This document shows, piece by piece, positions 15,701 to 30,449 of a DNA stretch of 64,000 nucleotides (position 1 is its first letter; the number at the start of each line of letters is the position of its first letter). A program made the translations under genes and the position numbers. Origin of the DNA: Xylocopa sonorina (taxonomy: Eukaryota > Arthropoda > Insecta > Hymenoptera > Apidae); contig NW_027490133.1 in assembly GCF_050948175.1 (NCBI RefSeq), forward strand, positions 372,001 to 436,000, given 5' to 3'. The notes under the pieces were generated by a model. The model did not search any database. It worked only from the letters and a program-made list of their open reading frames with translations, and had not been told where the DNA came from.

Positions 15701-17905
15701 TCTCGTTTTAAGAATCATTAGAACTCTATTGCTACGATACGTAGACATCTGCAAACGTTATTTCCTAGCAAGGAAGTGTCGCATTTACATTCTTTTGAGG
15801 TGAATACGAGGTATACATAACACTCCACAATGAATATTATATCTTATCGTGAAACATAGATCTGAGATTCGATCTTGCGATATAAGAAGCATAAGAACTC
15901 TATTGCTACGATACGTAGACATCTGCAAACGCTATTTCCTAGCAAGGAAGTGTCGCATTTACATTCTTTTGAAGTGAATGCAAGGTATACATGACACTTC
16001 GCAATTAATATTATATCTTATCATGAAACATGGAAATGAGATGCGCTATCCCGTTTCAAGAAGCATTAGAACTCTATTGCTACGATACGTAGATATCTAC
16101 AAACGCTATTTACTAGCAAGGAAGTGTCGCATTTCCATTAATTTGAAGCGTAGACGAGAAATACATAACACTTCGCAATGAATATTATATCTTGTCATGA
16201 AACATAGAAATGGGATGCGATATCGCGTTTTGAGATGCAATAGAAATCTAATGCTACGATACGCAGAAATCTGCAAACGCTATTTCCTAGCAAGGAAGTG
16301 TCGCATTTACATTCTTTTGAGGTGAATACGAGGTATACATAACACTCCACAATGAATATTATATCTTATCGTGAAACATAGATCTGAGATTCGATCTTGC
16401 GATATAAGAAGCATAAGAACTCTATTGCTACGATACGTAGACATCTGCAAACGCTATTTCCTAGCAAGGAAGTGTCGCATTTACATTCTTTTGAAGTGAA
16501 TGCGAGGTATACATGACACTTCGCAATTAATATTATATCTTATCATGAAACATGGAAATGAGATGCGATATCCCGTTTCAGGAAGCATTAGAACTCTATT
16601 GCTTCGATACGTAGACATCTGCAATCGCTAATTCCTAGCAAGGAACTGTCGCATTTACATTCATTTGAAGTGCATGCGAGGTATACATAGCACTTCGCAA
16701 TGAATATTATATCTTATCGTGAAACATAGATATGAGATGCGATCTCGCGATATAAGAAGCATTAGAACTCTATTGCTACGATACGTAGACATCTGCAAAC
16801 GTTATTTCCTAGCAAGGAAGTGTCGCATTTACATTCATTTGAAGTGTATGCGAGGTATACATAACACTTCGCAATGAATATTATATGTTATCATGAAACA
16901 TAGAAATGAGATGTGATATCTCGTTTTAAGAATCATTAGAACTCTATTGCTACGATACGTAGACATCTGCAAACGTTATTTCCTAGCAAGGAAGTGTCGC
17001 ATTTACATTCTTTTGAGGTGAATACGAGGTATACATAACACTCCACAATGAATATTATATCTTATCGTGAAACATAGATCTGAGATTCGATCTTGCGATA
17101 TAAGAAGCATAAGAACTCTATTGCTACGATACGTAGACATCTGCAAACGCTATTTCCTAGCAAGGAAGTGTCGCATTTACATTCTTTTGAAGTGAATGCA
17201 AGGTATACATGACACTTCGCAATTAATATTATATCTTATCATGAAACATGGAAATGAGATGCGCTATCCCGTTTCAAGAAGCATTAGAACTCTATTGCTT
17301 CGATACGTAGACATCTGCAATCGCTACTTCCTAGCAAGGAACTGTCGCATTTACATTCATTTGAAGTGTGTGCGAGGTATACATAACACTTCGCAATGAA
17401 TATTACATCTTATCGTGAAACATAGATATGAGATGCGATCTCGCGATATAAGAAGCATTATAACTCCATTGCTACGATACGTAGACATCTGCAAACGTTA
17501 TTTCCTAGCAAGGAAGTGTCGCATTTACATTCATTTGAAGTGTATGCGAGGTATACATAACACTTCGCAATGAATATTATATGTTATCATGAAACATAGA
17601 AATGAGATTCGATATCTCGTTCTAAGAATCATTATGACACGATCGCTACGATACGTAGACATCTGCAAACGCTATTTCCTAGCAGGAAAGCGTAACATTT
17701 ACATTCCTCTGAAGTGAATACAAGGTATACATGAAACTTCGCAATGAATATTATATCTTATCATGAAACATAGAAATGTGATGTGATATCGCGTTTTAAG
17801 AAGCATTAGAAATCTATTGCTACGATACGTAGACATCTGCAAACGCTATTTCCTAGCAGGGAAGAGTCGCATTTACATTCCACTGAAGTGAATACAAGGT
17901 ATACA
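10585..17905. repeat. 16-monomer higher-order repeat, 2784 bp, ~2.6 copies
   Basis: The sequence at x matches x+2784 (exactly 16 x 174). The marker monomer recurs at 10813, 11509, 12727, 13075, 13597, 14293, 15511, 15859, 16381 and 17077, repeating the spacing order 696, 1218, 348, 522. Copies 10813-13596 and 13597-16380 differ at about eight positions that I could count, roughly 99.7% identity. Periodicity starts near 10585 and stops near 17905, where the third copy joins diverged monomers. The first part overlaps the second copy of the 17-monomer repeat. The two share eleven monomers and differ in the remaining segment. Confidence 0.9.
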
Positions 17906-20900
17906 TGAAACTTCGCAATGAATATTATATCTTCTCATGAAACATAGAAATGTGTTGTGATATCGCGTTTCAAGAAGCATTAGAACTATATTGCTTCGAT
18001 ACGTAGACATTTGCAATCGCTATTTCCCAGCAAGGAAGTGTCGCATTTACATTCATTTGAAGTGTATGCGAGGTATACATAACACTTCGCAATGAATATT
18101 ATATCTTATCGTGAAACATAGATATGAGATGCGATATCCCATTTCAAGGAGCAATACAACTCTATTGCTACGATACGTAGACATCTGCAAACTCTATTTC
18201 CTAGCAAGGAAGAGTAGCATTTACATTCCTCTGAAGTGTATGCGATGTATACGTGACACTTCACAATAAATATTATATCTTATCATGAAACATAGAAATG
18301 AGATGCGATATCGCGTTTTGAGATGCAATAGAAATCTAATGCTACGATACGCAGAAATCTGCAAACGCTATTTCCTAGCAAGAAAGTGTCGCATTTACAT
18401 TCCTCTGAAGTGAATACAAGGTATACATGACACTTCGCAATTAATATTTTATCTTACCATGAAACATAGTAATGAGATTTGATATCGCGTTTTGAGAAGC
18501 ATTAGAACTCTATTTTTACTATACGTAGACATCTGCAAACGCTATTTCCTAGCAAGGAAGTGTCGCATTTACATTCATTTGATGTGTATGCGAGGTATAC
18601 ATAACACTTCGCAATGAATATTATATGTTATCATGAAACATAGAAATGAGATGCGATATCTCGTTTTAAGAATCATTATGACACGCTTGCTACGATACGT
18701 AGACGTCTGCAAACGCTATTTCCTAGCAGGGAAGAGTAGCATTTACATTCCTCTGAAGTGAATACAAGGTATACATGAATCTTCGCAATGAATATTATAT
18801 CTTATCATGAAACATAGATATGAGATGCGATATCCCATTTCAAGGAGCAATACAACTCTATTGCTACGATACGTAGACATCTGCAAACGTTATTTGCTAG
18901 CAAGGGAGTGTCGCATTTACATTCTTCTGAAGTGAATACAAGGTATACATAACACTTTGCAATGATTATTATATGTTGTCATGAAACATAGAACTGAGAT
19001 GCGATATCTCGTTTTATGAAGCATTATAACACGCTTGCTACGATACGAAGACATCTGCAAACTCTATTTCCTAGATAGGAAGTGTCGCATTTACATTCAT
19101 TTGAAGTGTATGCGAGGTATACATAACACTTCGCAATGAATATTATATGTTGTCATGAAACATAGAAATGAGATGCGATATCTCGATTTAGGAAGTATTA
19201 GAACTCTATTGCTTCGATACGTAGAAATCTGCCATCGGTACTTCCTAGCAAGGAAGTGTCGCATTTACATTCGTCTGAAGTGTATGCGTGGTATACATGA
19301 CACTGCACAATGATTATTATATCTTATCATGAAACATATGAATGAGGTGCGACATCGCGTTTTAAGAGGCATTAGAACTCCATTGCTACGATACGTAGAC
19401 ATATGCAGACCCTATTTCCTAGCAAGGAAGTGTCGCATTTACATTCTTCTGAACTGATTACGAGGTATACATAACACTCCACGATGAATATTATATCTCA
19501 TCATGAAACATAGAAATGAGATGCAATATCGCGTTTTAAGGAGCATCAGATCTCTATAGCTACGATACGTAGACATCTGCAATCCGTATTTCCTAGCAAG
19601 GAAGTGTCGCCTTTACGTTCCTCTGAAGAGAATACGAGGAATACGTAACACTCCACAATGAATATTATTTCTTATCATGAAACACAGAAATGAGATGCGA
19701 TATGGCGATTTAAGAAGCATTAGAACTCTATTGCTTCGATACGTAGACATCTGCAAACGCTATCTCCTAGCAAGGAAGTGTGGCATTTACATTCATTTGA
19801 AGTGAATATGAGGTATACATGACACGTCGCTATGAATATTATACCTTATCATGCAACATAGAAATGAGATGCGATATCGCGTTTTGAGAAGCATTAGAAC
19901 TCTATTCCTACGATACGTAGAAATCTGCAAACGCTATTTCCTAGCTAGGAAGAGTCGCATTTACATTTTTTTGAAGTGAATACAAGGTATACATAACACT
20001 GCACAATGAATATTATATCTTATCATGAAACATAGAAATGAGATGTGATATCGCTATATAAGAAACAGAACTCTATTGCTTCGAAATGTAGACATCTGTA
20101 AACGCTACTTCCTTGCAAGGAAGTGTCGCATTTACATTCATTTGATGTGAATACGATGTATACATGACACTCCACGATGAATATTATACCTTCTCTCGAA
20201 ACATAGTAACGACATGCGTTAACGCGATATGAGAAGCATTAGAACACTATTACTTCGATACGTTGAAATCTGCAAAAGCTATTTAATAGCAAGGAAGTGT
20301 CGCATTTACATTCTTTTGAAGTGAAAACGAGGAATACATAACATTCCACAATTAATATTATACCTTATCACGAAACATAGAAATGAGATGCGATATCGCG
20401 TTTTGAGAAGCATTAGAACTCTATTCCTACGATACGTAGAAATCTGCAAACGCTATTTCCTAGCTAGGAAGAGTCGCATTTACATTTTTTTGAAGTGAAT
20501 ACAAGGTATACATAACACTGCACAATGAATATTATATCTTATCATGAAACATGGAAATGAGATGTGATATCGCTATATAAGAAACAGAACTCTATTGCTT
20601 CGAAATGTAGACATCTGTAAACGCTACTTCCTTGCAAGGAAGTGTCGCATTTACATTCATTTGATGTGAATACGATGTATACATGACACTCCACGATGAA
20701 TATTATACCTTCTCTCGAAACATAGTAACGACATGCGTTAACGCGATATGAGAAGCATTAGAACACTATTACTTCGATACGTTGAAATCTGCAAAAGCTA
20801 TTTAATAGCAAGGAATTGTCGCATTTACATTCTTTTGAAGTGAAAACGAGGAATACATAACATTCCACAATTAATATTATACCTTATCACGAAACATAGA

Positions 20901-23900
20901 AATGAGATGCGATATCGCGTTTTGAGAAGCATTAGAACTCTATTCCTACGATACGTAGAAATCTGCAAACGCTATTTCCTAGCAAGGAAGTGTCGCATTT
21001 TCATTCACTTGTAGTGTGTGGGATGTATATGTGACACTTCGAAATGAATATTATATCTTATCATGAAGCATAGAAATGGAATGCGATATCGGGTTTTGAG
21101 AAGCATTAGAACTACGTTGCTACGATACGTAGACATCTGCCAACTCTATTTCCTAGCAAGATAGTGTCGCATTTACATTCTTCTGAAGTGAATACGAGGT
21201 ATACGTGACACTTCGCAATGAACGTTATATCTTATGATGAAACATAGAAATGAGATGCGACATCTCATTTTAAGAAGCAGAAGAACTCTATTGCATCGAT
21301 TCGTAGACATCTGGAAAAGCTATTTCCTAGCAATGAAGTGTCGCATTTACATTCTTCTGAAGTGAATACGAGGTATACATGACACATCGCAATGAATGTT
21401 ATATCTTATCATGAAACATGGAAGTGAGATGCGATATCGCGTTTTAAGAAGGATTAGAACTCTATTGCTACGGTACGTAGATATCTGCCGACGCTATTTC
21501 CTAGCATGGAAGTGTCGCATTTACATTCCTTTGAAGTGAGTAGGAGGTATACATAACACTCCACAAAGAGTATTATATATTTTCATGAAACATAGGAATG
21601 CGATGCGATTTGGCGATTTAAGATGCATTAGAACTCTATTGCTTCGATACGTAGACATCTGCCAACGCTATTTCCTAGGAAGGAAGTGTCGCATTTACAT
21701 TCTTTTGAAGTGAGTACGAGGTATACATGACACTTCGCAATGAATATTATATCTTAACATGAAACATACAAATGCGATGCGATATCGCGTTTTAGGAAGT
21801 TTTACAACTATATTGCTACGATAAGAACACATCAGCAAATAATATTTCCTTGCCGGGAAGTGTCGCAATTACATTCTTTTGAAGTGAATACGAGGTATAC
21901 ATGACAATTCGCAATTAATATCATATCTTATCATGAGACATAGAAATGAGATGCGATATCGCGTTTTAAGAAGCATTAGACCTATATTGCTACGATACGT
22001 AGATATCTGGAAACTCTATTTCCTAGCAAGGAAGCGTCGCATTCATATTCTTTTGAAGTGAATACGAGGTATACATAACACTCCACATCGAATATTATAT
22101 CTTATCATGATACATAGAAATTAGATGCGATATGGCGATTTAAGAAGCATTAGAACACTATTGCTTCGATACGTAGACATCTGCAGTCGCTATTGCCTAG
22201 CAAGGAGGTGTCCCAAATACGTTCGTTTGAAGTGAATTCGAGGTATACATAACACTCCACACTGAATATTATATCTTATCACGAAACATAGAAATGTGAT
22301 GCTATTTCGCGTTTTATGACGCATTAGAAATCTATTGCTTCGATACGTAGGCATCTGCAAACGCTATTTCCTAGCAAGGAAGTATCGCATTTACATTATT
22401 TTGAAGTGAATCCGAGGTACACAGGACACTCTACAATGAATATTATATCTTATCATGAGTCATAGAAATGAGATGCGATATCGCGATTTAAGAAGCGCTA
22501 GAACTCTGTTGCTTCGATACGCAGACATCTGCAAACGCTGTTTCCCAGCAAGGAAGTGTCGCATTTACATTCAATTGAAGTGTATGCGAGGTATATATGA
22601 CACTTCGCAATGAATATTATATCTTATCATGAAACATAGAAATGAGATGCGATATCGCGTTTTAAGAAGCATTGGAACACTATTGCTTCGATTCGTAGAT
22701 ATTTGCTAACGCGACCTCCTAGCAAGGAAATGTCGCATTTACATTCTTTTGAAGAGAATACGAGGTATTCATGACACTTCGCAATGAATATTATATCTTA
22801 TCATGAAACATAGAAATAAGATGCGATATCTCGTTTTAAGGAGCATTAAAACTCTATTGCTTCGATACGTAGACATCTGCATACGCTATTTCCTAGCAAG
22901 GAAATGTCGCATTTACATTCAATTGAAGTGTATGCGAAATATACAAGACACTTCGCAATGAATAATATATCTTATCATGAAACATAGAAATGAGATGCGA
23001 TATCGCGATTTAAGAAGCATTAGGACTCTATTTCTTCGTTACGGAGACATCTGTAAGCGCTATTTCCTAGCAAGGAAGTGTCGCATTTACATTCTTTTGA
23101 AGTGAATACGAGGTATACATGACACTTCGCAATGAATTTTATATCTTATCATGAAACATAGAAATGAGAGGCGATATCGCGTTCTAAGAAGCGTTAGAAC
23201 TCTATTGCCACGATACGTAGACATCTGCAAAAGCTATTTCCCAGCAAGGAAGTGTCGCACTTACATTCTTTTGAAGTGAATACGTGGTATACATAACACT
23301 CCACAATGAATATTATATCTTATCATGAAACATAGAAGCGAGATGCGATATCGTGTTTTAAGAAACATTTGAACTCAATTGCTACGATACGTAGATATCT
23401 GGAAACGCTATTACCTAGCAAGGAAGTGTCGCATTTACATTCTTTTGATGTGAATACGATGTAGACATAACACTCCACAATGAATATTATACCTTACCAC
23501 GAAACATTGAAATGAGATGCGATATCGATATTTAAGAAGCATTAGAACTCTATTGCTCCGTTACGGAGAAATCTGCAAACGCTATTTCCTAGCAAGGAAG
23601 GGTCGCATTTACATTCACTTGAAGTGTATGGGAGGTATAAGTGACACTTCGCAATGAATATTATATCTTATCATGAAACATGGAGATGTGATGCGATATC
23701 GCGTTTTAAGAAGCATTAGAATCCTATTGCTTCTATACGTAGACATCTGCAAACGCTATTTCCTAGCAAGGAAATGTCGCATTTACGTTCATTTGAAGTG
23801 TATGCGAGATATACAAGACACTTTGCAATGAATAATATATCTTATCATGAAACATAGAAATGAGATGCGATATCGCGATTTAAGAAACATTAGGACTCTA

Positions 23901-26160
23901 TTGCTTCGATACGTAGACATCTGCAAACGCTATTTCCTAGCAAGGGAGTGTCGCATTTACATTCTTTTGAAGTGAATACGAGGTTATGATAACACTCCAC
24001 AATGAATATCATATCTTATCATGAAACATAGAAATGAGGAGCGATTTTGCGTTTTAAGAAGCATTAGAACTCTATTGCCATGATACGTAGACATCTACAA
24101 ACGCTATTTCCTAGCAAGGAAGTGTCGCATTTACATTCTTTTGAAGTGAATACGAGGTATGCATAACACGCTACAATGAATATTATATCTTATCATGAAA
24201 CGTAGAAATGAGATGCGATATCGCGATTTAAGAAGCATTAGAACTCTATTGTTTCGATACCTAGACATCTGGAAACGCTATTTCCTAGCAGGGAAGTATC
24301 GCATTTACATTCTTTTAAAGTGAATACGAGGTATACATAACACTCCGCAATGAACATTATACCTTATCACGAAACATAGAAATGCAATGCGATATCGCGT
24401 TTTAAGAAGCATTAGAATTATATTGCTACGATTCGGAGACATCTGCAAACGCTATTTCCTAGCAAGGAAGTGTCGCATTTACATTCTTTTGAAGTGAATA
24501 CGAGATATACATGACACTCCACAATGAGTATTATATCTAATCATGAAACTTCGAAATGAGATGCGATATCGCGATTTAAATAGCATTAGAACTCTATTGC
24601 TACTATACGTAGACATCTGCAAACGCTATTTCCTAGCAAGGAAGAGTGGCATTTACATTCATTTGAGGTGTATGTGAGGTATACACGTCACTTCACAATG
24701 AATATTATATCTTATCATGAAACATAGGAATAAGATGCGATATCGCGTTTTAAGTAGCATTAGAACTCTATTGCTTCGATACGTCGACATCTGCAGCCGC
24801 TATTTCCTAGCAAGGAAGTATCGAATTTACATTCTTTTGAAGTGAATACGAGGTATACATAACACTCCACAATGAATATTATATCTTTTCATGAAGCATA
24901 TAAATTGGGAGCGATTTCGCGTTTTAAGAAGCATTAGAAATCTATTGCTTCGATACGTAGACATCTGCAAACGCTATTAATTAGCAATGAAGTGTCGCCC
25001 TTTAATACGTTTGAAGTGTATGCGTAGTATACAAGACACTTCGCAATGAATATTATATATTATCATGGAACATAGAAATGAGTGCGATATCTTGTTTTAA
25101 TAAGCATTAGAAATCTGTGGCTTCGATACGTAGACATCTGACATCACTATATCCTAGCAAGGAAGTGTCGCATTTACATTCATTTGAAGTGTATGCGAGG
25201 TGTACAAGACACTTCGCAATGAATATTATATCTTATCATGAAACATACAAATGAGATGCGATATCGCGTTTTAAAAAGAATTAGAACTCTATTTCTACGA
25301 TACGTAGACATCTGCAGACGCTATTTCCTAGCAAGGAAGTGTAGCATTTACATACTCTTGAAGTGAATACGCGGTATACATGACACTTCGCATTGAATAT
25401 TATATCTTATCATGAAACATAGAAATGAGATGCTATCTCGCGTTTTAAGAAGAATTAAATCTCCATTTCTACGATACGTAGACATCTGCAGACGCTATTT
25501 CCTAGCAAGGGAGTGTCCCATTTACATTCTTTTGAAGTGTTGACGGGATATACATATCACTGCACAATGAATATTATATCTTATCATGAAACATAGAAAT
25601 GAGATGCGATATCGCGATTTAAGAGGCATTAGAACCCTAATGCTACGATACGTAGACATTAGCAAACGCTATTTCCTACAAAGGATGTATCGCATTTACA
25701 TTCTTTTGAAGCGATTACGAGATATACATAACACTGCACAATGAATATAATATCTTATCACGAAACATAGAAATGAGATGCGATATCGCGTTTTAAGAAG
25801 CATTAGAACTCTATTGCTTCGAGACGTAGACATCTGCAAACGCTATTTCCTAGGAAGGAAGTGTGGCATTTACATTCATTTGAAGTGTATGCGAGGTATT
25901 CATAACACTTCGCAATGAATATTATATCTTATGACGAAACATAGAAATGAGATGCGATATCGTGTTTTAAGAAGCATTAGATCCCTATTGCTACGATACG
26001 TAGACATCTGCAGACGCTTTTGCCTAGGAAGGGAGTGTCACATATACGTTCGTTTGAAGTGAATACGAGGTATACACAACACTCCATAATGAATATTATA
26101 TCTTATCATGAAACATGGAAATGATATGCGTTATCTCGTTTTAAGAAGCATTAGTACTCT
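17906..26160. repeat. Diverged satellite monomers, mostly without higher-order structure
   Basis: Individual monomers vary widely here, and I find no long tandem higher-order unit apart from the trimer at 19871-20983. Parts of the interval are the likely sources or sisters of distant copies: 23382-23682 matches 37300-37600, and about 24443-25233 matches 39580-40370. No gene or non-satellite segment seen. Confidence 0.8.
19871..20983. repeat. Trimer amplification, 519-bp unit, ~2.1 copies
   Basis: The start of a distinctive monomer (GCGTTTTGAGAAGC with CTATTCCTACG) recurs at 19871, 20390 and 20909, a constant 519 bp, which is three monomers of net 173 bp. Shared oddities are the shortened GCTATATAAGAAACAG monomer and the CGACATGCGTTAACGCG monomer. 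The third copy breaks off near 20983. Confidence 0.85.
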
Positions 26161-26965
26161 ATTGCTTCGATACGTAACCATCTGGCATCGCTATTTCCTA
26201 GCGAGGAAGTATCACATTTACATTTATTTGAAGTGTATGCGAGATATACATGACACTTCGCAATGAATATTGTATCTTAACATGAAACATAGTAATAAGG
26301 TGCGATATCGCGTCCTAAGAAGGATTAGAACACTATTGCTACGATACGTAGACATCTGCAAACGCCATTTCCTAGCAAGGAAGTGTCGCATTTACATTCA
26401 CTTGATGAGAATGCGAGGTACAGATGACACCTCGCAATGAATTTTATATCTTATCATGAAACATAGAAAGGAGATGCTATATCGTGTTTTAAGAAGCATT
26501 AGAACTCTATTGCTTCGACACGTAGACACCTACAAACGCTATTTCCTATTAAGGAAGTGTCGCATTTACATTCATTTGAAGTGAATGCGAGGTATACATA
26601 ACACTCCACACTGAATATTATATCTTATCATGAAACATAGAAATGAGGTGCTATATAGCGATCTAAAAAGCATTAGAACTCTGTTGCTACGATACGTAGA
26701 CATCTGCAAAAGCTATTTAATAGCAAGGAAGAGTCGCACTTACATTCTTTTGATGTGAATACGTGGTGTACATAACACTCCACAGTGAATACTATATCTT
26801 GTCATGAAATATAGGAATGAGATGCGACATCGCGATTTAAGAAGCATTAGAACACAATTGCTTCAATACGGCGACATCAGCAAACGCTATTTCCTAGCAA
26901 GGAAGTGCCGTATTTACATTCTATTGAAGTGAATACGAGGTATACATAACACTACACAATGAATA
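26161..26965. repeat. Copied block, partner of 29640-30444
   Basis: About 4.6 monomers match 29640-30444 at an offset of 3479 bp, one base less than 20 monomers. Shared rare features are ACGTAACCATCTGGC, CACTTGATGAGAATGCGAGG with a similar form in the partner, and GGTGCTATATAGCG. The right part is copied again at about 41100-41765. Confidence 0.8.
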
Positions 26966-28425
26966 TTATATCTTATGTCGAAACATAGAGATGAGATGCA
27001 ATATCGCGATTTAAGAAGCATTAGAACTCTATTGCTTCGATACCCAGATATCTGCAAACGCTAATTCCCAGCAAGGAAGTGTCGCACTTACATTCTTATA
27101 AAGTGAATACTAGGTATACATAACACTCCACAATGAATATTATACCTTATCATGAAACATAGGAATGAGATGCGATATGGCGATTTATGAAGCATTAGAA
27201 CTCTATTGCTACGATACGTAGACATCTGCAAACGCTACTTCTTAGCAAGAAAGTGTCGCATTTACATAGTTTTGAAGTGAATACGAGGTATACATGACAC
27301 TTCGCAATGGATATTATATCTTATCATGAAACATAGAAATGTGAATCGATATCGCGTTTTAAGAAGCATTAGAATTCTATTGCTTCGATACGTAGACATA
27401 TGCAGACCCTTTTTCCTAGCAAGGAAGTGTCGCATTTACATTCTTCCGAACTGAATACGAGGTATACTTAACACTCCACAATGAATATTATATCTTATCA
27501 TGAAACCAAGAAATGAGGATCGATTTCGCATTTTAAGAAGCTTTAGAACTCCTTTGCTACGATACGTAGACATCTGCAAAAGCTATTTAATAGCAAGGAA
27601 GAGTCGCACTTATATTCTTTTGATGTGAATACGAGGTATACATAACACTCCACAGTGAATATTATATCTTGTCACGAAATATAGGAATGAGATGCGATAT
27701 CGCGATTTAAGAGGCATTAGAACACAATTGCTTCAATACGGCGACATCAGCAAACGCTATTTCCTAGCAAGGAAGTGCCGTATTTACATTCTATTGAAGT
27801 GAATACGAGGTATACATAACACTACACAATGAATATTATATCTTATGTCGAAACATAGAGATGAGATGCAATATCGCGATTTAAGAAGCATTAGAACTCT
27901 ATTGCTTCGATACCCAGATGTCTGCAAACGCTAATTCCCAGCAAGGAAGTGTCGCACTTACATTCTTATAAAGTGAATACTAGGTATACATAACACTCCA
28001 CAATGAATATTATACCTTATCATGAAACATAGGAATGAGATGCGATATGGCGATTTATGAAGCATTAGAACTCTATTGCTACGATACGTAGACATCTGCA
28101 AACGCTACTTCTTAGCAAGAAAGTGTCGCATTTACATAGTTTTGAAGTGAATACGAGGTATACATGACACTTCGCAATGGATATTATATCTTATCATGAA
28201 ACATAGAAATGTGAATCGATATCGCGTTTTAAGAAGCATTAGAATTCTATTGCTTCGATACGTATACATATGCAAACCCTTTCTCCTAGCAAGGAAGTGT
28301 CGCATTTACATTCTTCCGAACTGAATACGAGGTATACTTAACACTCCACAATGAATATTATATCTTATCATGAAACCAAGAAATGAGGATCGATTTCGCG
28401 TTTTAAGAAACTTTAGAACTCCTTT
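26686..28425. repeat. Pentamer duplication, 870 bp x 2
   Basis: Five monomers starting at GCTACGATACG in 26686 repeat at 27556 (offset 870 = 5 x 174). Shared variants include GCTATTTAATAGC, TCAATACGGCGACATC, TTATGTCGAAAC and GATACCCAGATATC (the second copy has ATGTC). The copies differ at only a few bases. The second copy ends near 28425, where CATCAGCGAAAGC replaces the expected sequence. Confidence 0.87.
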
Positions 28426-30449
28426 GCTACGATACGTAGACATCAGCGAAAGCAATATCCTAGCAACGAAGTGTCGCAATTACAATCTTTAGAAGGGAAT
28501 ACGAGGTATACATAACACTCCACAATGAATATTATATCTTATCATGAAACACAAAAATGAGATGCGATATGGCGATTTAAGAAGCATTGGAACATTATTG
28601 CTTCAACACGTAGACATCTGCAAACGCTATTTCCTAGCAAGGAAGTTTTACATTTACAATCTTTTGAAAGGAATACGAGGTATACATGACACTCCGCAAA
28701 GAATACTATATCTTATCGTAAAAGATAGAAATGAGATGAGATATCTCATTCTAAGAAGCATTATAACTCTGTTGCTTCGATACGTAGACATTTGCCATCG
28801 CTATATCCTAGCAAGGAAGTGTCGCAGTTACATTCATTTGAAGTGTATGCGAGATATACCTAACACTGTACAATGAATATTACATCTTATCATGAAGCAT
28901 AGAAATGAAATGCGATATGACGATTTAAGAAGCATTAGAACTCTATTGCTTCGATACGTAGACATCTGCAAACGCTATTTCCCAGCAAGGAAGTGTCGCA
29001 TTTACATTCCTTCGAAGTAAATACGATGTATACCTAACACTCCACAATGATTATTATATCTAATCATGAAACATAGAAATGAGATGCGATATCGCGATTT
29101 AAATAGAATTAGAACTGTATTGCTTCGGTACGGAGACTTGTGCAGGCGCTATTTCGTAGCAAGGAAGCCTCGCACTTACATTCTTTTGAAGTGTATGCGA
29201 GGTATAAGTAACACATCGCAATGAATATTATATCTTTTCATGAAACATTTAAAAGAGATGCGCCATGGCGTTTTAAGAAGCATTCGAAATCTATTGCTAC
29301 GATACGTAGACAACTGCAAACGCTATTTCCTAGCAAGGAAGTGTTGCATTTACGTTCTTTTGAAGTGAATACGAGGTATAGATAACACTCCATAATGAAT
29401 GTTATATCTTATCATGAAACATAGAAATGAGATGCGATATCGGGATTTAAGATGCATAGAACAATATTTCTTCGATACGTAGACATCTGCAAACGCTATT
29501 TCCTAGCAAGGAAGTGTAGCATTTACATTTTTTTGAAGTGTAGACGAGGAATACGTAATACTTCTTAATGAATATTATATATTATCATGAAACATAGAAA
29601 TGAGATGCGATATCTCGATTTAAGATGCACTAGAACTCTATTGCTTCGATACGTAACCATCTGGCATCGCTATTTCCTAGCGAGGAAGTATCACATTTAC
29701 ATTCATTTGAAGTGTATGCGGGATATGCATGACACTTCGCAATGAATATTGTATCTTAACATGAAACAAAGTAATAAGGTGCGATATCGCGTTCTAAGAA
29801 GGATTAGAACACTATTGCTACGATACGTAGACATCTGCAAATGCCATTTCCTAGCAAGGAAGTGTCGCATTTACATTCACTTGATGAGAAAGCGAGGTAC
29901 ACATGACACCTCGCAATGAATATTATATCTTATCATGAAACATAGAAAGGAGATGCTATATCGTGTTTTAAGAAGCATTAGAACTCTATTGCTTCGATAC
30001 GTAGACACCTACAAACGCTATTTCCTATCAAGGAAGTGTCGCATTTACATTCATTTGAAGTGAATGCGAGGTATACATAACACTCCACACTGAATATTAT
30101 ATCTTATCGTGAAACATAGAAATGAGGTGCTATATAGCGATCTAAAAAGCATTAGAACTCTGTTGCTACGATACGTAGACATCTGCAAAAGCTTTTTAAT
30201 AGCAAGGAAGAGTCGCACTTACATTCTTTTGATGTGAATACGTGGTGTACATAACACTCCACAGTGAATATTATATCTTGTCATGAAATATAGGAATGAG
30301 ATGCGACATCGCGATTTAAGAAGCATTAGAACACAATTGCTTCAATACGGCGACATCAGCAAACGCTATTTCCTAGCAAGGAAGTGCCGTATTTACATTC
30401 TATTGAAGTGAATGCGAGGTATACATAACACTACACAATGAATATTATA
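28426..30449. repeat. Mixed satellite monomers left of the second 16-mer repeat
   Basis: This interval joins several pieces. Monomers at 28540-28960 recur near 36391-36800 and 42640-43060. Bases 29341-29640 match 32126-32425 and 34910-35209, a truncated extra copy of part of the 30450-36075 higher-order repeat. Bases 29640-30444 are the partner of 26161-26965. A frame runs open through 28544-28876 because the usual TGA is lost, but this is satellite sequence, not a gene. Confidence 0.8.
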
